Assembly: GCA_948288625.1 (NCBI GenBank) | Contig: CAOHYA010000001.1 | Coordinates: forward strand, 310,001-374,000 | Length of the DNA stretch: 64,000 nt | Origin: an uncultured Candidatus Saccharibacteria bacterium | GTDB taxonomy: Bacteria > Patescibacteriota > Saccharimonadia > Saccharimonadales > Saccharimonadaceae | Direction: 5' to 3' | Shown here: piece after piece, positions 58,673 through 64,000 of the stretch | How the letters are laid out: the number at the start of each line of letters is the position of its first letter | Position numbering within the stretch: the first letter of the stretch is position 1 | Made by a program: the position numbers and the translations under genes | Notes under the pieces: model-generated | Database searches by the model: none | The model's input: only the letters and a program-made list of their open reading frames with translations | What the model was told of the DNA's origin: nothing

Positions 58673-58725
58673 ACCGGTATTGTAGTGGTAAAAACCGACG
58701 TTTTCAAGCGTAAGTTATTTTGCCG

Positions 58726-61419
58726 CTATGACTGAGCAGGTGGGTTTGACGTTCCGGCACCGGCGCCGGCTGGTTTCCGCTTACGAGTTCGCTTTCGCTT
58801 TTTCTTCACGGGTGCATCACCTTCGCTTCCGAAGGCCGTTTGTGGCTGCGACTGGGTGTTTTGGACTGCAACTGGTTCAGGGCTAGCTACGACTGCTTCG
58901 ACGGCTTTCGCCCCCGCATCGATTGGCCATTGCTTTGCTTGGGCTTGAGATTGTGGTTGCTGAGGGCGGCTACCGTTTGATGGAGCGTCGCTGCCTTGGC
59001 TCTGCGTGTTCATTTGTGCCTGGACGACAGCGCTGATTTCTTGTTCTACTTCAGAACGGCTACGACTATACAGACGACGGGTGTTTTCAATGATATGACC
59101 GGTGTTATCGATTTGTTCCGGTGGTAACGTGAGAGTGGTCGCGCTGAAGGCCGGGGTCTTCTCTCCCCCGACTACCATGTTCACGATAAAGTGACGGTTG
59201 TGCATTTGCAGCAAATCGGTCGGTTCGAACTGGGGTTCGAATTGCTTGGAAAGAATCGGCGCGTCATCAGCGGAAACACGGAACGAGATCATCGTACCGA
59301 CGTTACCAAAGACGGCATCACGGACGGTGTCGGTCATTTGTGAGATATATTGGTTAGCTACGGTAAGGTTCAGGGCGTATTTACGGGCTTCAGACAGAAT
59401 CGTCGCGAACGAATCGGTGGCAAAGTTTTGAAATTCGTCCACGTACAGGTAGAACGGACGTCGGTCGGCAATGTTTGGAATGTCGCTTCGGCTCATCGCG
59501 GCCAGCTGTATTTTGGTCACTAAGAACGAACCGAGAATCGAAGCGTTGTCTTCCCCGATGAGACCCTTCGACAGGTTAACGATGAGGATTTTGCCTTCGT
59601 CCATGATTTGACGAATATTGAACGTCGATTTCGGTTGCCCGATAATGTTACGAATGGTCGGGTTGGCGGTGAAGGCACCGACCTTGTTGAGTACAGGAGC
59701 GATTGCTTCGGCCTGGAACTTATCGTTCCAGCTGGCAAATTCGACGTTCCAGAACTGTAATACGACGGTATCGGTACAATACGCCAAGGTTTCCTTGCGG
59801 AACTTTTTGTCGGTGAGCATACGGGTGATATCGAGCATGGTCGTGGTCGGGCGATCAAGCAACGCAAGGATGGTGTAACGAAGAATATACTCCAAACGTG
59901 GCCCCCAGCTTTCGCCGAACATACGTTTCAACACGCCGATCACTTCCGAGCTAATGTTGCTCTTTTGCTCGGGGTTCGTAACCTCTAACGGGTTGAACCC
60001 AAGTGGAAAGGCGGTATCGGCAGGGTTGAAGTAAACGACGTCTTGCATACGGCTGCCAGGGATGAACCGCATGTTGTTGACTGCGAAGTCACCGTGCGGG
60101 TCGATGATGGCATAGCCATGGCCATGGAAGATATCACTTAACGCAAAAAGTTCGAGCAACCCAGATTTACCCGCACCGGTTTGCCCGATGATGTAGACGT
60201 GACGGGAACGGTCGCTCCGAAGCATGCCGAATTGGTGGTTGATACCTCGGAAGTTGGTCAACCCGAAAGCGCTGATATTTTCGTCGGTCGCCGGGTCACC
60301 GGTAATGATAGGCAGCTTGGCTGGTGGTTCGGCGGTTTTGGACGTGGCCCATACGATATTCGGTGTTTCCACGCTGGTGTGCGGCAAGTGGTAGACGCTG
60401 GCAAGCTCTTCGATGTTAAGAATGAAACCGTTACTTCCGAAGGTACGTTGGCGGTACGGAGCTAAATCTTCTTTCTTGAAGCTGGTATTGCTTGATTTGA
60501 AGCCGTTCAGGTTTGTACTGTTGAACTGTTTGAAGGTACCGACGATCGCCTGCATTTGCTGGCGAGCGTTCACGGTACTGTCACCTAAGTAAGCGATGCG
60601 AATTTTTACTTGGTAGCCAAGTTTGGTCGCTTTCGTTTCTGCTTCGGAAATACGCGTTTTATCACGGTCGCTGAGCTCTTTGATGGTCGTTGAGCCGCCA
60701 GTGCCAGGCTCAGGTGGTTTCCATAGGGCTTCTAATACTTGCGGCAAGAATGACAAACCACTTTTCAGCGTGCTGCTTTTGCCGTTTCGTACGTCGCTCG
60801 CCCACTTGCTGGTTTGCTTGTGCCAGTCGTCAGCGATAGGCCGTGCTAATATTTGTACCCAAATTTCTTCACCCGTTGCTTCCAGTTTAGCAAGGGTTCC
60901 GGTAATACCGGCTAACGGGTCGACTTCGAAGCTTTGAAACGATTTGATCGGGAGGAAGTCGTTCTCGGTCAAAGTGATGTCGGTGGTGTACACGACACTG
61001 TGCTCGCGCTCATGAGCGACGTAATCTTCGTCGGCTTGGCGAATTTGTACGGTTGGATACTGTGAGTAAATTTGACCTTCTACGAAACTACGTAGCTGCT
61101 TTGGTACCCATACGTAAAACCGGATTTGCCCGTTTACTGAAGCAAACTCAAAACTGAGGTGCTCTTGCACTCCCCCGTTTTCTTTCAACTCTTGCTTATC
61201 GCGCAAAATACCATGAAGGCTGGCGAACATTTGTTCGGCGGCCAACTCTTTTTTGTCGTTGGTCTTGGGAATTTCAAGGATCAGCAATACGCCATCCATA
61301 TTATTGATGACTTCGGCTTTTTTATAGTTACGCCAAGAAAGGTATGCGAGCACCAGAACAATTGGTAACCACACGTACCATTGCAGCAAAATTGAAAAGA
61401 AGGCGCCGATAATTTCCAT
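58726..61419 (-). CDS. TraG/VirD4-like membrane ATPase (type IV coupling-type)
   Basis: An 897-residue membrane-anchored ATPase. Hydrophobic N-terminus (about 1-26, IIGAFFSILLQWYVWLPIVL), a large non-ATPase domain (27-380), then Walker A GQTGAGKSGLLELFALSDI with DPHGDF, FNPADTAFPLGFNPLE, Walker B LYVDEFQNFATDSF and a VANQYISQM motif, as in TraG/TraD-like DNA-translocating ATPases. The C-terminus is Gln/Pro-rich with a basic end (KKKRKRTRKRKP). The promoter is TTGCAT-17-TATAAT (61482-61510). ATG 61419 is preferred; 61461 is an alternative 14 residues longer. No relaxase or VirB4-type gene is adjacent. Confidence 0.85.
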   Translation of the reverse strand: MEIIGAFFSILLQWYVWLPIVLVLAYLSWRNYKKAEVINNMDGVLLILEIPKTNDKKELAAEQMFASLHGILRDKQELKENGGVQEHLSFEFASVNGQIRFYVWVPKQLRSFVEGQIYSQYPTVQIRQADEDYVAHEREHSVVYTTDITLTENDFLPIKSFQSFEVDPLAGITGTLAKLEATGEEIWVQILARPIADDWHKQTSKWASDVRNGKSSTLKSGLSFLPQVLEALWKPPEPGTGGSTTIKELSDRDKTRISEAETKATKLGYQVKIRIAYLGDSTVNARQQMQAIVGTFKQFNSTNLNGFKSSNTSFKKEDLAPYRQRTFGSNGFILNIEELASVYHLPHTSVETPNIVWATSKTAEPPAKLPIITGDPATDENISAFGLTNFRGINHQFGMLRSDRSRHVYIIGQTGAGKSGLLELFALSDIFHGHGYAIIDPHGDFAVNNMRFIPGSRMQDVVYFNPADTAFPLGFNPLEVTNPEQKSNISSEVIGVLKRMFGESWGPRLEYILRYTILALLDRPTTTMLDITRMLTDKKFRKETLAYCTDTVVLQFWNVEFASWNDKFQAEAIAPVLNKVGAFTANPTIRNIIGQPKSTFNIRQIMDEGKILIVNLSKGLIGEDNASILGSFLVTKIQLAAMSRSDIPNIADRRPFYLYVDEFQNFATDSFATILSEARKYALNLTVANQYISQMTDTVRDAVFGNVGTMISFRVSADDAPILSKQFEPQFEPTDLLQMHNRHFIVNMVVGGEKTPAFSATTLTLPPEQIDNTGHIIENTRRLYSRSRSEVEQEISAVVQAQMNTQSQGSDAPSNGSRPQQPQSQAQAKQWPIDAGAKAVEAVVASPEPVAVQNTQSQPQTAFGSEGDAPVKKKRKRTRKRKPAGAGAGTSNPPAQS

Positions 61420-61481
61420 GATTGTTTCTATTCTCTCACCTCTGATTGCATAAGGCAACATGAGCGTTTTGATATGTATTT

Positions 61482-61510
61482 ATTATAGCATATTTAACTA
61501 AAAAATGCAA
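61482..61510 (-). promoter_or_regulatory. Promoter of the TraG-like ATPase
   Basis: Minus strand TTGCAT (61510-61505), 17-bp spacer ending TGC, TATAAT (61487-61482). Confidence 0.85.
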
Positions 61511-61537
61511 TACAATGGCTTATTTCTCTCATATATA

Positions 61538-61563
61538 ATGGAAGCCCTTCGCAAGGCTTCCAT
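61538..61563 (-). terminator. Terminator hairpin of the sigma-4/HARE gene
   Basis: A 9-bp stem ATGGAAGCC (61538-61546) with GGCTTCCAT (61555-61563), followed on the minus strand by TATATATG. Confidence 0.65.
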
Positions 61564-61581
61564 CGTAGAATGAGTATCGAA

Positions 61582-62634
61582 CTAGGCTTCGTCGGCTAGT
61601 ACGTACGTTGCTTTTGCGACGCGCTTGAACTGTGACTTGCTTTGTAGGTTCAAAAGAATGGTCGTTTCTTTTACTTGACGGCTTTTTAGAACGCGTTTCA
61701 CGATTTCGTCGCGGTGAAGCGGCTCTTTGGCGTCTTTGAGCACGCTCGAAATAATGTCGCTGACAGTTCCCTTGCTGTAACCCCAGTTGTCGAGGGCGTA
61801 AATACCGCGGCCGATAAGTACGAAGCGCTTGTCTTTGATGAGCTCGTTATGGATAGCCTGTGTGGTGACATCTTTTCGCTTGAAGGTACTTCCTTTGATC
61901 GATTTCGCGATGTCGGAAAAGTGCATAGGCTTTTTGTTGTCGGCAAGAATAACGTAAATTTTGTCACGAATATTCTTAGGGTTGACGGTCGGCCATTTGG
62001 TAAGACCCCATGAGTCTTTTAGGTGAGCTAGTTGCTTGCTGATGCTGGCAAGGGCGCTTACCTGTGAAGGGTGTTCGTAGCTTAATTTGTCGAAAAGCTG
62101 GTCGACCGTTTGTGGTTCCTTGGCTTCTTTGACAGTGGCGACAATTTCGTCAACACGACCCTTGAGTTTCTTTTCGTCACCGTAATCGGCGATGGCGACT
62201 GCTTGGTAGTAGTTATCGTTTTCGTCGAGGGTCGTAAGGCCTGGAGCCAAAGTGGCGATAAACGCAACGTGAGCACGTTCTTGTTGGTTGGTGGCTTTGC
62301 CATAGATAGTGTCGGCGAGGTCTTGGGTGCGAGCGGCACGGCCATTTTCGCTGAGGGTACGGATGAATACTTTTTCGAGCTGAGCAACTGCATCGGTTTT
62401 GCCATCTTCGGCGGCGATTTTAAGGCGAATAAGAATCGCTTTTTCAAGTTGACGAACACGTTCACGAGTAATGCCCAGGAGCTCGCCGATTTGTTCAAGT
62501 GTTTCACGGCGGTCGTACAGGCCGAAACGACGAGTAATAATCTCGCGTTCACGCTCTTGATCAATCAGGGCGATGATGTCACTCACACCTGTTTTCAGGT
62601 CGAGTTGTTTAGTTTCGGTAGCAGTTTCGGTCAT
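61582..62634 (-). CDS. Sigma70 region 4-like / HARE-HTH protein
   Basis: A 350-residue probable transcription protein. Residues 25-70 (RRFGLYDRRETLEQIGELLG followed by ITRERVRQLEKAILIRLK) are a sigma-70 region 4 helix-turn-helix, the part that contacts the -35 box. Regions 2 and 3 are missing, so it cannot be a complete sigma factor. The C-terminal part (about 215-345) has two winged-helix units of the HARE-HTH/RpoE-delta kind (DKIYVILADNKKPMHFSDIA; SSVLKDAKEPLHRDEIVKRV). It may assist or modulate RNA polymerase. ATG 62634 is taken as start; a GTG at 62658 would add 8 residues. A perfect consensus promoter lies at 62694-62722. Confidence 0.82.
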   Translation of the reverse strand: MTETATETKQLDLKTGVSDIIALIDQEREREIITRRFGLYDRRETLEQIGELLGITRERVRQLEKAILIRLKIAAEDGKTDAVAQLEKVFIRTLSENGRAARTQDLADTIYGKATNQQERAHVAFIATLAPGLTTLDENDNYYQAVAIADYGDEKKLKGRVDEIVATVKEAKEPQTVDQLFDKLSYEHPSQVSALASISKQLAHLKDSWGLTKWPTVNPKNIRDKIYVILADNKKPMHFSDIAKSIKGSTFKRKDVTTQAIHNELIKDKRFVLIGRGIYALDNWGYSKGTVSDIISSVLKDAKEPLHRDEIVKRVLKSRQVKETTILLNLQSKSQFKRVAKATYVLADEA

Positions 62635-62693
62635 GTGCTCTATCTTTCTTCCCGCCACACCACAGGATCAGTTTTTTGCTCTTATTGAGTATC

Positions 62694-62722
62694 ATTATAT
62701 AAGATTATACAATATATGTCAA
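62694..62722 (-). promoter_or_regulatory. Perfect consensus promoter of the sigma-4/HARE gene
   Basis: Minus strand TTGACA (62722-62717), exactly 17 bp, TATAAT (62699-62694). A second TGCTATAAT lies about 50 bp upstream. Confidence 0.92.
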
Positions 62723-62844
62723 AGAATCTCTATGATTAATTCATTATAGCATGAAATAGACATGCAATGTAAATAGTGTTATGGCACTTTTCTTACGAAA
62801 TTTATGTGGTATAGGTGGATAAATAAATAGTTCGTATAAAAGAA

Positions 62845-62873
62845 AAAAGGACGGCCTGAGTGGTCGTCCTTTT
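62845..62873 (-). terminator. Intrinsic terminator of the lipoprotein gene
   Basis: AAAAGGACG (62845-62853) with CGTCCTTTT (62865-62873) plus GCC/GGT inside; followed on the minus strand by a T-rich tract. Confidence 0.85.
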
Positions 62874-62913
62874 CCTTGATACTTAGTCCTTTCATACTAC
62901 CTAAAGGGGTGAA

Positions 62914-63780
62914 TTAGCCTTCCGATGGGAGCGGTGGCGGCTGTTCGTTCGAGTTGAACTTGTCGCTCCGAGGGGAGAAGAACTCGATGCCGCACGGTTC
63001 CTCGGTCTCGACGTAGATGGTTTCCTTGTCGAGTGTGACCGAGAAGCCGACGAGATTCGCATCCTCTTCGTCTGACGGAACCAGTGATTCCATCAACGCA
63101 TCGCTGTTCATTGACAGTGTGTGACTGCTGCAGAAAAACGAATAGAAGTACGTCTCGCCGCTGACTGAGCCGAAGAGTTCCTGCTGAGCTTGCCATGCAG
63201 GCTTTCCACTTCTCCAGGCGTCGATGATCTTGGCGTCACCCTCGACGAGGGTTCGGCCGGTCGTCGTGACCTCGGGTGCCGGAAATTGATTGCCGTTGAG
63301 CGCATCGTACATTTGCTCGTTGATGTACTCCTGAGCAAGCATCCACACGCTACTCCACTCGAGGTTCGCAACGGTGTCTTTGTACGATTCGGCGACGTAC
63401 TTGTTGTAAATCGTGACCGAGGCATCGGAATAGGGCTCGACCGCCCATTTGAGCGTTGAGTTTACCGGGTAGGGCACTCCGTCCACTTCGACGATCGAAG
63501 TGAGCGTGTGACTGCCGATGTTCCGGTCGTACGACAAGGCCGGGTGATCGACTTCGTTGACCTTCTTGTCTTTCGACGAGAAGCCTTCTTCGAAGAGGTC
63601 TCCGTAGAACGAGTCGACGTACTTGGTGATCTTGCCAGTCGACGTATCGACGTAGACCGTCGCGCTGGGCGTCTCCGTATACGTCACACTGGGTGTGTTG
63701 GATGAACCGTTGCAGCCCGTGAGGCTGAGGAGCAGGCCGACCGCTCCGATGATGGGCAGTATGGCTTTTCTGAGACTCAT
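62914..63780 (-). CDS. Orphan lipoprotein, 288 aa
   Basis: Predicted surface lipoprotein. Signal peptide 1-22 with lipobox LTGC (Cys about 23, in AVGLLLSLTGCNGSSN). The mature part is Ser/Thr-rich then mixed, with YVDTSTGKITKYVDSFYGDL and two late Cys in FFCSSHT and EEPCGIEF that might form a disulphide; it ends Pro-rich (QPPPLPSEG). No domain recognised. Start ATG 63780 has AGGAG 5 nt upstream. It has its own promoter (63883-63911), a leader of about 95 nt and a terminator. Codons are strongly C-ending (CTC, GTC, TCG), unlike the adjacent sigma-4/HARE gene, which suggests distinct origin or selection. Confidence 0.75.
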   Translation of the reverse strand: MSLRKAILPIIGAVGLLLSLTGCNGSSNTPSVTYTETPSATVYVDTSTGKITKYVDSFYGDLFEEGFSSKDKKVNEVDHPALSYDRNIGSHTLTSIVEVDGVPYPVNSTLKWAVEPYSDASVTIYNKYVAESYKDTVANLEWSSVWMLAQEYINEQMYDALNGNQFPAPEVTTTGRTLVEGDAKIIDAWRSGKPAWQAQQELFGSVSGETYFYSFFCSSHTLSMNSDALMESLVPSDEEDANLVGFSVTLDKETIYVETEEPCGIEFFSPRSDKFNSNEQPPPLPSEG

Positions 63781-63882
63781 GAACTCTCCTGTAAGACGGG
63801 TGAATCGGTCAGATCCACAGTGCGGGTAGTTGAAAGATTAAAGCGTTAAGGAGCAGAAGTACTTTATGTACATCGCACGCCT

Positions 63883-63911
63883 ATATTAGCATAAAATTGA
63901 TAAAAAGTCAA
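63883..63911 (-). promoter_or_regulatory. Promoter of the orphan lipoprotein
   Basis: Minus strand TTGACT (63911-63906), 17-bp spacer ending TGC, TAATAT (63888-63883). Confidence 0.82.
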
Positions 63912-63931
63912 TAAGCGTAAGCGTTAAGTGC

Positions 63932-64000
63932 TTATTTTTTGGCTTTTTTGGCAGCCGTCTTTTTTGCTGAAGCTTTACGTTTGGCGAAACGACCCTTAGC
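63932..64000 (-). CDS. C-terminus of a Lys/Ala-rich basic protein (cut by window end)
   Basis: 22 residues plus stop are visible: AKGRFAKRKASAKKTAAKKA, then KK and TAA. Such tails occur on ribosomal proteins and histone-like DNA-binding proteins; the family cannot be decided from the tail. The lipoprotein promoter begins about 20 nt past the stop. Confidence 0.55.
   Translation of the reverse strand, partial: AKGRFAKRKASAKKTAAKKAKK

Noticed and set aside
1..64000. tRNA genes, rRNA genes, CRISPR arrays, prophage
   Set aside because: No T-loop plus acceptor pairing, no rRNA core strings, no regularly spaced repeats, and no phage structural genes were seen; a tRNAscan/CRISPR search could still find a missed tRNA.

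Overview
The window reads as a chromosome segment from Candidatus Saccharibacteria (TM7, Patescibacteria/CPR). This is inferred from gene content: a reduced but complete-looking housekeeping set, a division/cell-wall cluster (mraZ, rsmH, ftsL-like, ftsI, mraY, ftsW, murG, ftsQ), an FtsE-FtsX-CHAP hydrolase module, a sortase, tandem M16 peptidases, a TraG/VirD4-like ATPase, a sigma-region-4/HARE-HTH protein, many receptor-less signalling proteins, and many unrecognised lineage-type proteins. UGA is used as a stop (for example metK and the RHH gene) and prfB is present, so the genetic code is standard; this argues against Gracilibacteria/SR1. No rRNA, tRNA, CRISPR array, insertion sequence or prophage was seen.

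Layout. 1-8 kb: lysS (cut by the window start), then a PadR regulator with PspC and DUF2207 membrane proteins and a MacB-type ABC exporter. 8-13 kb: serS with a PgeF/laccase-domain gene, a second divergent PgeF-like gene, raiA and a sortase. 13-26 kb: secA, two M16 peptidases, murD, prfB, ftsE-ftsX, a coiled-coil CHAP hydrolase and an S41 protease. 26-29 kb: a lone receiver, rpmA, and a gene-poor stretch with a 170-nt inverted repeat, a candidate structured RNA and a 35-residue membrane miniprotein, then an archaemetzincin-like protease. 29-38 kb: a TRM11-like methyltransferase, a flippase-like membrane protein, xseA-xseB, a soluble histidine kinase with its receiver, recO and glyS. 38-46 kb: DUF427, rnhA, unknown proteins, a DUF4868 (KwaB-like) protein, a PIF1-like helicase, yvcK. 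46-54 kb: the division cluster with structured spacers. 54-64 kb: an 800-bp AT-rich spacer, small orphan genes, metK with an apparent SAM-clan riboswitch, the TraG-like ATPase, the sigma-4/HARE protein and a lipoprotein.

Two modes of gene expression are visible. Many genes have a -10 box (TATAAT, TACAAT, TATACT) exactly 6-7 bases before the start codon and no Shine-Dalgarno, which predicts leaderless mRNAs; in several cases the ATG created by the -10 box itself (TATAATG) gives a false upstream start, so starts were corrected here. The other mode is a near-consensus promoter (TTGACW, 17 bp, TATAAT, often with TGn), a 30-100-nt leader, a strong Shine-Dalgarno and usually a GC-rich hairpin after the stop. 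At least seven orphan genes, each with C/G-ending codons unlike their neighbours, sit in such self-contained units between housekeeping genes.

The best candidates for follow-up are the SAM-clan riboswitch and its SD-sequestering hairpin ahead of metK, the unidentified structured RNA with the adjacent giant hairpin near rpmA, the orphan-gene units, the leaderless start pattern, and the solitary DUF4868 protein next to a PIF1-like helicase.
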